NCBI GenBank assembly: GCA_033765305.1
Contig: JANRID010000038.1
Span: 1 to 11,695 of the forward strand
Direction: 5' to 3'
From: RDXT01 sp033765305
GTDB taxonomy: Bacteria > Bacteroidota > Bacteroidia > J057
DNA: 11,695 nucleotides
Part shown: piece by piece, positions 5,182 to 11,188 of the stretch
Numbering within the stretch: position 1 is the stretch's first letter
Layout: each line of letters begins with the position of its first letter
Notes under the pieces: generated by a model
Database searches by the model: none
Told to the model about the DNA's origin: nothing
The model's input: the letters and a program-made list of their open reading frames with translations, nothing else
Program-made: the position numbers and the translations under genes

Positions 5182-5219
5182 TCTTTGCTTTCCCAAACAA
5201 TCTCTTCCGTCCTGCCCGG

Positions 5220-5627
5220 TCACGGCATGCGGCGCCCGCGGATCTGCGCAAGCATCGCCAGCGCATCTGCCCGGTGAAGGTACAGGATCAGCGCACAGCA
5301 CACCAGCACGGTCAGGGCGAGGTAAAACAGCAGCCCGCCGTCGCCCTGGATTTCGATGCCGAGCACCGCCAGATGAGACAGTACGGCGACTGCCATCACC
5401 CCCATGGCAAGGCCGGCGCCCATCCACGCTGTACGCGGAATGAGCAGCAGCACCGAAGCGATCAGCTCGGCTACCCCGCTGCCGATCCGGCCCAGGGGTT
5501 CGATGCCGAGCGTGCTGAAGATGTACACGCTTTCCGAAGCGCCTGTGAACTTGAAATACAGGGTCTGCAGCAGAATGCCTGCGGCGGCGAGCCGGAGAAT
5601 CCAGGAAAAGAGGGCCGTTGGCGTCAT
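5220..5627 (-). CDS. DoxX-family membrane protein
   Basis: The start at 5627 (MTPTALFSWILRLAAAGILL) gives 135 residues. An upstream in-frame ATG at 5711 would add 28 hydrophilic residues unlike the family. Four hydrophobic segments (about residues 7-25, 45-63, 70-90 and 97-117) and the order RLAAAGILLQTLYFKFTGASESVYIF, EPLGRIGSGVAELIASVLLLIPR, LAMGVMAVAVLSHL match DoxX / DoxD-like proteins. These are small integral membrane proteins of redox-related or unknown function. The segment F-K-F-T-G-A-x-E-S is the usual first-loop signature. The gene is last in the leftward cluster but 156 nt separate it from LysE, with a weak hairpin between, so it may have its own transcript. Confidence 0.82.
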   Translation of the reverse strand: MTPTALFSWILRLAAAGILLQTLYFKFTGASESVYIFSTLGIEPLGRIGSGVAELIASVLLLIPRTAWMGAGLAMGVMAVAVLSHLAVLGIEIQGDGGLLFYLALTVLVCCALILYLHRADALAMLAQIRGRRMP

Positions 5628-5728
5628 AACTGAGGGGTTCAGGAAACGGAGGCTGCCTGCCTGAGCCGCCAGGGGCCGGTCCGTTCCGGGTGTATGCGCC
5701 AATATCGGCACCGCCTGGCGCCCGGGAT

Positions 5729-5742
5729 GTTACCGGCGTAAC
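5729..5742. repeat. Small inverted repeat GTTAC-CGGC-GTAAC
   Basis: Five-bp arms enclose four bases between the LysE and DoxX genes. The arm sequence and 4-base spacing resemble the sub-repeats of the 45-bp palindrome at 4748-4792, with the arms in the opposite order. It could be a protein-binding site or chance. Confidence 0.4.
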
Positions 5743-5747
5743 AAACC

Positions 5748-5764
5748 TGCCGAAATGATCGGCA
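5748..5764 (-). terminator. Weak hairpin downstream of LysE
   Basis: TGCCGA / TCGGCA arms (6 bp, loop of 5) lie 20 nt after the LysE stop on the minus strand and are followed by GGTTTGTT. It is short and its T-tract is interrupted, so it is at best a partial terminator between LysE and DoxX. Confidence 0.35.
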
Positions 5765-5783
5765 TCTGCGCCCGCCGCCCTGC

Positions 5784-6416
5784 TCAGGCCGCATCCCGCA
5801 GCAGCTGAACGACCTGCAGCAGCAGCAGCACCCCGAAGAGCAGCGCCATGACGCGGTTCATCAGCCTGGAAACGAGTCCGCTCCGGCGCACGATCCGCTG
5901 GCCGAGGTAGGCATAGGTATAGAGCAGCAGATAGGTGCCCAGGCCCGTGCCGATGCTGAAGGCCACAAGGCTGGGATGCCCCGGATCCAGCCAGCCCTGG
6001 ACCTGTAGGTAGGTGCCGTAGAACATCCAGAAGGGAATGGCCAGCATGTTCAGCGCGCTGATCAGCATGCCATAGCCGATGCCCTGCCGCAGTTCGCGCT
6101 GTCCGGCAGCAGCCGACTGCCGCGCCACAGCCAGGTAATACACGCACAGCACCCCGAATACAACCGCCGACGCGATGCTGAAGACCCGGTTCAGGAGGGG
6201 CTGCCGGGCGAAAAACTGCGCGAACCCGACCGCAATCAGGGCTTGCAGGATTTCCACCAGCGAAGCGCCCAGCGCCACCCGCATAGCCGGGCGCATGCCC
6301 AGGCGGATGCTGGTCTCTGCTGCGGTCATGTTGATCATGGCCGGCGGAAGCGAGCCGATATAGCTGCATACCAGTCCCAGCAGCAGCGCGGCGGTGAGAT
6401 CGGAGAGAAGGCTCAT
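5784..6416 (-). CDS. LysE-family translocator (amino-acid-type exporter)
   Basis: The 210-residue integral membrane protein has six hydrophobic helices (roughly 8-27, 40-65, 78-98, 113-136, 147-170 and 185-205). The first helix ends with the signature loop GSLPPAMINMTAAETSIRLG, the Bacteroidota version of the LysE P-G-P-x-N motif. The following RPAMRVALGASLVEILQALIAVGFA matches the second-helix block (family pattern: 'G...a...g...g...'). LysE/RhtB proteins export amino acids or related small molecules by proton or sodium antiport. Its start is 13 nt after the ATP-grasp gene stop and it is surely co-transcribed with it. That neighbour suggests the exporter moves the ligase product or its substrate. 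Substrate specificity cannot be read from the sequence. Confidence 0.85.
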   Translation of the reverse strand: MSLLSDLTAALLLGLVCSYIGSLPPAMINMTAAETSIRLGMRPAMRVALGASLVEILQALIAVGFAQFFARQPLLNRVFSIASAVVFGVLCVYYLAVARQSAAAGQRELRQGIGYGMLISALNMLAIPFWMFYGTYLQVQGWLDPGHPSLVAFSIGTGLGTYLLLYTYAYLGQRIVRRSGLVSRLMNRVMALLFGVLLLLQVVQLLRDAA

Positions 6417-6429
6417 ACCGTTCGGGGGT

Positions 6430-7518
6430 TCAGGACGAAAGGGCTTGCTGCACCCGACGGACGTGGGCGCGGTACTGGCGGTACTGGCGGAAGGCCTCGC
6501 GCGCAGGCAGCGGGCGCACGCCCGTGCGGCGCAGGGCCGTGCTGACGGTGCAGATGGTCTTCCAGTGCGCGTACAGGTCGCGGTAGGCCCGCAGGCCGCC
6601 GTAGGCCGGATCGTAGATGTGGGCGGGCTCGCCTGCTACGCCGTTGATTTCCAGGATTTTGATATTACGCCCGGCCTTCAGGTCCGCCAGGCTGGGGCAT
6701 TTGAGGTCGAAGCGGCAGCAGTAGATCCCCTGCAGCTGGCTGCTGACCGCATCGAAGGTGCGGAGCAGGGCTTCGTCGATTTCGGGCCGGGCATCGAGAA
6801 ACATCGCCCCGCGGGCATGATTGCCGATGGGCAGCAGCGTCACCTGCTCCCCGGCAGCCGGCACTTCCTGCATGCGCTCGGGCATGCGCCGCTCCAGGGC
6901 AGCCAGCTGGAAGCGGGCCCGCGGATAGGCCAGGATCAGCTCCCGCAGGGTCGAACGGCCATCGCCGGCGAGGCCGAGGTAGATTTTGCGGCACAGCGAC
7001 GAGATGGCGCCGCGCCCGCTGCCAGGCAGCCGCCAGTACAGCACGCTGTATTCCTCCGGATCATCCACGTACGCCTGCAGAATCAGATCGGCCTGAAACC
7101 GGCGCAGGTACTGCCGGAGGGCAGATTCGCTGTCCAGCTTTTCCACAGCCAGGCCCCGCTCCCCGATGTTGGGTTTGGCGATGGCGGGAAAGGCGATGCC
7201 AGCCTCCTTCATCAGCCGCAGGGCCTGCTCCGGGCTGCTGCCGGCGGGCACGAAGACCGTCAGCGGCTTGTACGCGTCCGGGATCTGATCCAGAATGCGG
7301 ATTTTGGATTCGCCGAACATGCCTCCGGTCTCGATGGCGGGATTGGCGGCGGTAAAGAAGAAGAGATGGCGCGACCGGAGGGAAAAGTACAGCCAGTACA
7401 GGTACACAGGCACATTGGCCAGACTGGCCGGCCAGTATTCCCAGTGCAGCAGGCGCACCAGAAACGGATGGCGCCGAAGGCGGGCCAGCAGCCCGGCCGC
7501 GCCGGAGGAAGGGATCAT
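6430..7518 (-). CDS. ATP-grasp ligase (D-Ala-D-Ala ligase-like fold)
   Basis: The ATG at 7518 gives 362 residues. A longer frame exists upstream but overlaps the DinB gene antisense to nothing plausible and is rejected. The N-terminal part has HWEYWPASLANVPVYLYWLY and FFTAANPAIETGGMFGESK (residues 25-72), a conserved pre-domain of a Bacteroidota ATP-grasp group. The ATP-grasp core follows: FPAIAKPNIGERG (110-122, nucleotide-binding lysine K115 and glycine loop), LILQAYVDDPEEYSVLYWRLP (145-165), RFDLKCP (269-275) and KILEINGVAGEPAH (287-300, metal ligands E290 and N292). Such enzymes activate a carboxylate as an acyl-phosphate and join it to an amine. Genes immediately upstream (DinB, 16 nt) and downstream (LysE, 13 nt) suggest a small pathway. 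The substrate is unknown; it is not a cell-wall Ddl, since it lacks that protein's overall pattern. Confidence 0.8.
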   Translation of the reverse strand: MIPSSGAAGLLARLRRHPFLVRLLHWEYWPASLANVPVYLYWLYFSLRSRHLFFFTAANPAIETGGMFGESKIRILDQIPDAYKPLTVFVPAGSSPEQALRLMKEAGIAFPAIAKPNIGERGLAVEKLDSESALRQYLRRFQADLILQAYVDDPEEYSVLYWRLPGSGRGAISSLCRKIYLGLAGDGRSTLRELILAYPRARFQLAALERRMPERMQEVPAAGEQVTLLPIGNHARGAMFLDARPEIDEALLRTFDAVSSQLQGIYCCRFDLKCPSLADLKAGRNIKILEINGVAGEPAHIYDPAYGGLRAYRDLYAHWKTICTVSTALRRTGVRPLPAREAFRQYRQYRAHVRRVQQALSS

Positions 7519-7534
7519 AAGGTGCAGTCGGTCA

Positions 7535-8047
7535 TCAGGAGGCAGCGCTGTGCTGCCGGTGGCGCAGGGTCGAAATGGCGACACCGAATCCTTCCGGCAG
7601 CTCCAGCGCAGGCGCTGCGAAGCGCAGCCCGATTTTGATGATGGCCAGGTGATGGACGGCATGCTCGATGGTATACACCAGTTCGCGCTCAAAGGTAGTG
7701 GGAATGCGGCAGATTTCCTGCCCGGCGAGGTCGTAGCTGACTTCCAGCAGCAGGCCGGCAGGCCGGCCCTCCGATTCGACCGCCTGGATCAGCTCTCCGA
7801 TCCGGGCCGAGGCCAGCACCGGATCCGTGCCGAGCAGCTCGTTCCGGGCGCGCAGGTCGTAGTTGACCGTTCCGCAAGGCGCCTGCCGGATCAGGCAGTC
7901 GAAAAACTCGATCAGGTGGCGGGTGTGCTCGCCGATGGTGGAACCTGAAAATACCTCCAGCGGCGCGGCATACTGTGCAGCGCTGAGCCGGGCGAGCAGC
8001 GAGCGGATGTCCTGGAGCAGGACGATGGCAGTCTCTTGCAAATACAT
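7535..8047 (-). CDS. DinB-family (four-helix, metal-binding) protein
   Basis: This 170-residue protein has the DinB four-helix pattern. Helix 1 is ETAIVLLQDIRSLLARL. Helix 2 carries STIGEHTRHLIEFFDCL with the first histidine (H44, or H41). A long helix is near ASARIGELIQAVES. Helix 4 carries ELVYTIEHAVHHLAIIKIGL with H129 and H133. The H...H-x3-H set would bind a divalent metal. DinB-like proteins include thiol-dependent transferases and isomerases (for example the EgtB and mycothiol families) and many of unknown function; the name does not imply DNA repair. The reading GTFERELVYTIEHAVHH (family pattern: F...W...H...H) fits well. It precedes the ATP-grasp gene by 16 nt. A 121-nt gap from the Crp/Fnr gene may hold a promoter: a TATTTTAC box lies at 8120-8127 on the minus strand, without a good -33 partner. 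Confidence 0.85.
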   Translation of the reverse strand: MYLQETAIVLLQDIRSLLARLSAAQYAAPLEVFSGSTIGEHTRHLIEFFDCLIRQAPCGTVNYDLRARNELLGTDPVLASARIGELIQAVESEGRPAGLLLEVSYDLAGQEICRIPTTFERELVYTIEHAVHHLAIIKIGLRFAAPALELPEGFGVAISTLRHRQHSAAS

Positions 8048-8168
8048 GGGACGCGGATGAACGTATGAACGGGGCTAAGCAGCCGCAGAGCTGTCCGCGC
8101 CTGTGTGCGCAGGACGGCAGTAAAATAGCCCAAATCCCGGATGAAAAAATGTTACATACGGCACAATC

Positions 8169-8834
8169 TCAGCCGGCGCCGGCATGCCGCCAGCGGAAAC
8201 GGCCATGTCTGGCCTCCAGGCGGCCCAGCATGCCGAACCGCTTCAGGATCAGGGAAACCGTTTTCCGCGAAGTGCCGATCAGGCTGGCCATTTCCTGCTG
8301 CGTCAGCCCGTGATGCACCCACCCGCCTGTCCGGGTGCCGCATGCGAGCTCCAGGTCTTTGAGCAGTTCCTCCAGGCGCTTGCCGGTGTCTTTGAAGAAC
8401 AGAATTTCCAGTTTGCGCTCCATCCGGCGGTATCCGTGGGCGATCTTTTTGTGGATCTCCAGGGCAAACGGCACATAGTCGCGGGACAGTTCCCGGGCTT
8501 TTTCGGCGGTCATGTAGCAGACAGAGGTGCCGTCGCAGACGCACTGGGCAAAATCCCGGCGGCGCTGGCCATCCAGATAGGCAATTTCACCCAGCAGTTC
8601 GCCCCGGCCCAGAAAGGCCAGCACGTGCTCGTTTCCCTCCTCGTCGTAAAACCCTACTTTCACCTTCCCCTCGGCAATCAGATACATGCCGTCCGCCGGA
8701 TCATGCGGCAAAAAGACGAAATCGCCTTTGCTGTATACACGCAGCGGGTGGGTGTGCAGGTAGCTGTTCAGTTTGTACGGGCACAGGATCTCGAACAGAT
8801 CCACGGAATCCAGGTGCCAGACGCGGTGCTCCAT
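8169..8834 (-). CDS. Crp/Fnr-family transcriptional regulator
   Basis: This 221-residue protein has an N-terminal cyclic-nucleotide-binding-type beta roll (about 12-120): YSKGDFVFLPHDPADGMYLI, EGKVKVGFYDEEGNEHVL and the cassette GRGELLGEIAYLDG (77-89). A long dimerisation helix (about 122-160) and a C-terminal winged helix follow, with HTH core LTQQEMASLIGTSRKTVSLI (177-196). In the cassette the usual R-(S/T)-A is RRDFA, so the phosphate-binding serine or threonine is absent and cAMP binding is doubtful. Cysteines C98, C100 and C106 (CVCDGTSVC) and C18 do not match FNR iron-sulfur spacing but might sense redox state. The gene has a good promoter with an embedded palindrome, suggesting self-control, and it is divergent from an alpha/beta hydrolase. 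It precedes the DinB/ATP-grasp/LysE genes and may regulate them. Confidence 0.9.
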   Translation of the reverse strand: MEHRVWHLDSVDLFEILCPYKLNSYLHTHPLRVYSKGDFVFLPHDPADGMYLIAEGKVKVGFYDEEGNEHVLAFLGRGELLGEIAYLDGQRRRDFAQCVCDGTSVCYMTAEKARELSRDYVPFALEIHKKIAHGYRRMERKLEILFFKDTGKRLEELLKDLELACGTRTGGWVHHGLTQQEMASLIGTSRKTVSLILKRFGMLGRLEARHGRFRWRHAGAG

Positions 8835-8913
8835 TGCAGTTTGATCCTATCCGGCCGATGGGGCCGGGCACAGGCCCGCAGCGTGCCCCGGAGACACCGG
8901 GCCCGGTTCGCTC

Positions 8914-8944
8914 CAAAGTTCACATTAAATGTGCGCTCCGGCAA
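8914..8944 (-). promoter_or_regulatory. Bacteroidota sigma-type promoter of the Crp/Fnr gene
   Basis: On the minus strand TTG (8942-8944) and GAACTTTG (8914-8921, one fixed base off TAnnTTTG) are exactly 20 bp apart. The spacing and both boxes fit the class well. Transcription would begin near 8907, leaving a leader of about 70 nt that carries a CCGGGCCCGG palindrome (8897-8906). Confidence 0.6.
8921..8933. promoter_or_regulatory. Candidate Crp/Fnr operator inside the promoter spacer
   Basis: CACATT-A-AATGTG is a perfect inverted repeat with 6-bp arms. It touches the -7 box of the Crp/Fnr promoter and lies in its -33/-7 spacer, where a bound repressor would block polymerase. The half-site TGTG resembles CRP-family half-sites (TGTGA) with a different arrangement. 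A second inverted repeat, ATGTC-GCA-GACAT, lies at 8948-8960, nearer the divergent hydrolase gene. Confidence 0.5.
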
Positions 8945-8991
8945 GTTATGTCGCAGACATCTCCGTAGTATTACGTCAGAATCAGCTGTAT

Positions 8992-9870
8992 ATGACCGCT
9001 CTGGTGATTAAATGGCTGCTGAGAATCCTGCTGGGACTGCTCGGCCTCCTGATCCTCTTCTGGATCTACTTCCGCTTTTTCGCCTCCTTCGGCCCCTCCT
9101 CCAAAGAAGTGGCGGCCCGGATGGCTCAGGCACCCTATCCGGTGACGGCCCGCACCTACCTCCATGGGGCAGATACCATGCGCTACCTGCAAGGCGGCCG
9201 CCCCGATGGGCCGGCGCTGGTCTTTGTGCACGGCTCCCCCGGCAACTGGGAAGCCTGGGAGGCCTACCTGCGCGATACGGCGCTCTGCGAATATGCCCGC
9301 ATCTATGCCATCGACCGGCTGGGCTATGGCGGCTCCATGCCGGGCACCCCGGTCGCCAGCCTGGAGATGCATGCCGCTTCCCTGCGGCCCCTCGTGGACA
9401 GCCTGCACGCGGCTGGCAAGGTCATCCTCATCGGCCACTCGATGGGCGGGCCCATCGTGGCCAGGGCTGCCATGGACTTCCCCGAACTGCTGGACGGCAT
9501 CATGATCCTGGCCGGCAGCGCCGATCCGGCGCAGGAAAAAGTCATGGGCATCCAGCGCTTCATCCAGCACCGCGCTACCCGCTGGCTCATTCCGCCCGAT
9601 CTCGACATGAGCAACCGCGAACTGATGCCCCACGCCGAAGAACTCGCCCGCATGCAGCCGCGCTGGGATTCCATCCCGATCCCCGTCACCATCCTGCACG
9701 GACAGAAAGATCAGCTCGTGCCCTGGCAGAATGCGGAATACATGGCCAGCCGCATGCCGTCCAATCCGCCCCGCCTCATTCTGCTGCCAGAGGAAAACCA
9801 CTTCATCCCCTGGACGCGCACAGATACGGTGCGTGCCGAGCTGATCCGCATGCTGGAAGCGCTGCGCTGA
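8992..9870 (+). CDS. Membrane-anchored alpha/beta hydrolase
   Basis: The start at 8992 gives 292 residues and places the hydrophobic anchor (about 5-30, ending WIYFRFFASFG) at the N-terminus. An upstream in-frame ATG (8929) would add 21 residues encoded by the regulatory region and is less likely. The alpha/beta-hydrolase fold shows the oxyanion loop VFVHGSPGNWEAW (78-89), the strand with IDRLGYGGS, and the nucleophile elbow IGHSMGG with S150. The acid lies in LHGQKDQLVP (D240) and the catalytic histidine in PEENHFIPW (H270). All three triad residues are present. An N-terminal anchor suggests action at the membrane or in the periplasm on an ester, amide or lipid substrate, which cannot be named. 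It is divergent from Crp/Fnr over a shared regulatory region and convergent with YceI. Confidence 0.85.
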   Translation: MTALVIKWLLRILLGLLGLLILFWIYFRFFASFGPSSKEVAARMAQAPYPVTARTYLHGADTMRYLQGGRPDGPALVFVHGSPGNWEAWEAYLRDTALCEYARIYAIDRLGYGGSMPGTPVASLEMHAASLRPLVDSLHAAGKVILIGHSMGGPIVARAAMDFPELLDGIMILAGSADPAQEKVMGIQRFIQHRATRWLIPPDLDMSNRELMPHAEELARMQPRWDSIPIPVTILHGQKDQLVPWQNAEYMASRMPSNPPRLILLPEENHFIPWTRTDTVRAELIRMLEALR

Positions 9871-9886
9871 GCAGCCCGTCATATGC

Positions 9887-9918
9887 AAAACGGGCCCCGG
9901 CGTTGCCACGGGACCCGT
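9887..9918 (-). terminator. Shared hairpin between convergent hydrolase and YceI genes
   Basis: ACGGGCCCCG (9890-9899) and CGGGACCCGT (9909-9918) pair around a 9-nt loop. Read on the minus strand the single odd pair is a G-U wobble and the hairpin is followed by TTTT, so it fits best as the terminator of the leftward YceI gene. On the plus strand that pair is a C-A mismatch, so it is a weaker terminator for the hydrolase. Confidence 0.65.
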
Positions 9919-9944
9919 ATTCATACCCCAAAAATCTGCAATGC

Positions 9945-10562
9945 TCAGTTTTTCTTCAGCTGGATGTTGCAGGCGATCACCACATCGGAGCCTACGACTG
10001 CGCCGGCTTCGGTGAGTGCGTTCCACTTCAGGTTGTAGTCGAAGCGGTTGATCTTGGTCGTAGCCTTGAAGCCGGCCTTCACGTTGCCGTAGCCGTCCTT
10101 CACCGTACCGCCGTACACCACATCGAACACCACCGTCTTGGTCACGTCGCGGATGGTCAGATCGCCCGTCAGCTTATAGGTATTGCCGCCGGTTTTTGTG
10201 AACGACTTGCTGGTGAAGGTGGCCTTGGGGAAGCTGGCAGCGTTGAAGAAATCATCGCCTTTCAGGTGGTTGTCGCGCATTTCATTGTCGGTGCTGATGG
10301 AATTGATGTCCACCGTGAAATTGATCTTCGCATCGGTGAAATCTTCTTTTTCAGCCGTGAGGGAACCGTCGTACAGCTTGAAGGAGCCGTTCACTTCGGA
10401 AATCACCAGGTGGGTGACGGTGAACTGCACGCTGGAGTGCGAATTGTCGATGGACCAGGTTGCAGCCGGGCGGCTTTCAGGGCTGGCAGCACGGGCAAAG
10501 CTCTGGGCCTGGGTGCTGGAGGCCAGCAGAACTGCGGCAAGGGTAAACAGCAGGGATTTCAT
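9945..10562 (-). CDS. YceI-family protein (canonical, secreted)
   Basis: This 205-residue protein has a signal peptide (MKSLLFTLAAVLLASSTQAQ, cleaved near residue 20). The YceI domain runs ATWSIDNSHSSVQFTVTHLV, EVNGSFKLYDGSLTAEKEDF, INFTVDINSISTDNEMRDNHLK, DDFFNAASFPKATFTS, LTGDLTIRDVTKTVVFDV, then GFKATTKINRFDYNLKWN and the last strand VVIACNIQLKK. All the standard landmarks are present (IDxxHSxVxFxVxH, D-N-H-L-x-x-D-x-F, F-P, R-F-D-Y-N). YceI forms a lipocalin-like barrel that binds isoprenoid-type molecules. The domain is typical and complete, unlike the divergent copy at 3225-3776. A TGTTTAAACA palindrome lies at 10580-10589, 18 nt before the start codon. It is probably transcribed alone. 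Confidence 0.93.
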   Translation of the reverse strand: MKSLLFTLAAVLLASSTQAQSFARAASPESRPAATWSIDNSHSSVQFTVTHLVISEVNGSFKLYDGSLTAEKEDFTDAKINFTVDINSISTDNEMRDNHLKGDDFFNAASFPKATFTSKSFTKTGGNTYKLTGDLTIRDVTKTVVFDVVYGGTVKDGYGNVKAGFKATTKINRFDYNLKWNALTEAGAVVGSDVVIACNIQLKKN

Positions 10563-10631
10563 TTGTCTGGAATGATTAATGTTTAAACAATGAATATAAC
10601 GGCAGGCCCTTCTGAAAGTTGCATCCGGAGC

Positions 10632-10666
10632 AAAAAAATCGGCTGGCCCCGGGAAAAGGCCAGCCG
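10632..10666 (-). terminator. Strong intrinsic terminator of the T9SS / S74 pair
   Basis: A perfect 9-bp stem (10640-10648 CGGCTGGCC with 10658-10666 GGCCAGCCG, 9-nt loop) is followed on the minus strand by ATTTTTTTG (T7 at 10632-10638). This is a textbook terminator for the leftward genes ending at 10694. Confidence 0.85.
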
Positions 10667-10693
10667 AAACGGGAAATTGTGCCGCTGAACCGG

Positions 10694-11185
10694 TCAGAGT
10701 TTCTTCTCGATCCGGAACGTATGCACCACCCGGCCCCGCAGGTCCCGGACGGTGAGCAGGTAATAGCCTTCGGCCCAGCCGCTCAGATCCCAGCTGAGCT
10801 CGGCATCGGGGTCGAGCCGCACCTCGCGGTCCTCCCGGCCCAGCGAACGGCCCGCCGCATCGCTCATTTCAAGGCGCAGCTGCACCGAGCGGTCGGCAGA
10901 GAGGTGCACGGTGACCCGCTCCCGCGCCGGGTTGGGATAGAGCCGGTACCCGATCCGGATCTCCGGTTCTATGCTGGTCCGGGACAGATCGCCCTGGTGG
11001 AAGCCCTGGTTCAGGATAAAGGCGCCCGCCTCCACCGTCGTGACGGCGGCTTCGCCGCTGGTCCAGTCCACCTGCACGGAGCCGGTGGAGCCGCTGCCGC
11101 CTGCGGCGCCGATCACGGAGCGTTCGATGCTCTGGGCGGAAAGCCCGCCAGCCATCAGCAGGCTGATGCACAGAAGATTCCGCAT
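10694..11185 (-). CDS. Small T9SS cargo protein with C-terminal sorting domain
   Basis: This 163-residue protein has a signal peptide (MRNLLCISLLMAGGLSAQ). A short N-terminal module (about 19-65) reads SIERSVIGAAGGSGSTGSVQ, WTSGEAAVTTVEAGAFILNQGFHQ. A type-A type IX secretion sorting domain then occupies about 76-163: IRIGYRLYPNPARERVTVHL, LEMSDAAGRSLG, DLSGWAEGYYLLTVRD, GRVVHTFRIEKK. The N-terminal pattern S-V-I-x-x-x-G-G...W-T-x-G-E...T-Q-G-F-x-Q is common in Bacteroidota cargo. The C-terminal domain directs passage through the outer-membrane translocon and covalent attachment to the cell surface. Only about 60 mature residues precede the sorting domain, so it may be a minimal surface protein. 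It begins 3 nt after the stop of the S74 gene, implying translational coupling. The strong terminator ends the pair. Confidence 0.9.
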   Translation of the reverse strand: MRNLLCISLLMAGGLSAQSIERSVIGAAGGSGSTGSVQVDWTSGEAAVTTVEAGAFILNQGFHQGDLSRTSIEPEIRIGYRLYPNPARERVTVHLSADRSVQLRLEMSDAAGRSLGREDREVRLDPDAELSWDLSGWAEGYYLLTVRDLRGRVVHTFRIEKKL

Positions 11186-11188
11186 AGG

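Noticed and set aside
6394..7638. 414-codon plus-strand open frame
   Set aside because: Antisense to the ATP-grasp ligase, no domain; shadow of codon bias.
7535..8047. DinB protein as a DNA-damage response gene
   Set aside because: The family name is historical (Bacillus DinB); the fold is a metal-binding four-helix bundle and nothing here suggests DNA repair.
9012..10586. 524-codon open frame on the plus strand over the hydrolase and YceI genes
   Set aside because: It is a shifted frame of the hydrolase and antisense to YceI; both have full catalytic or family motifs in the chosen frames.
10580..10589. TGTTTAAACA palindrome upstream of YceI as an operator
   Set aside because: It lies at a suitable place, but a short A/T-rich palindrome in a promoter region is common by chance and I found no matching site elsewhere in the window.
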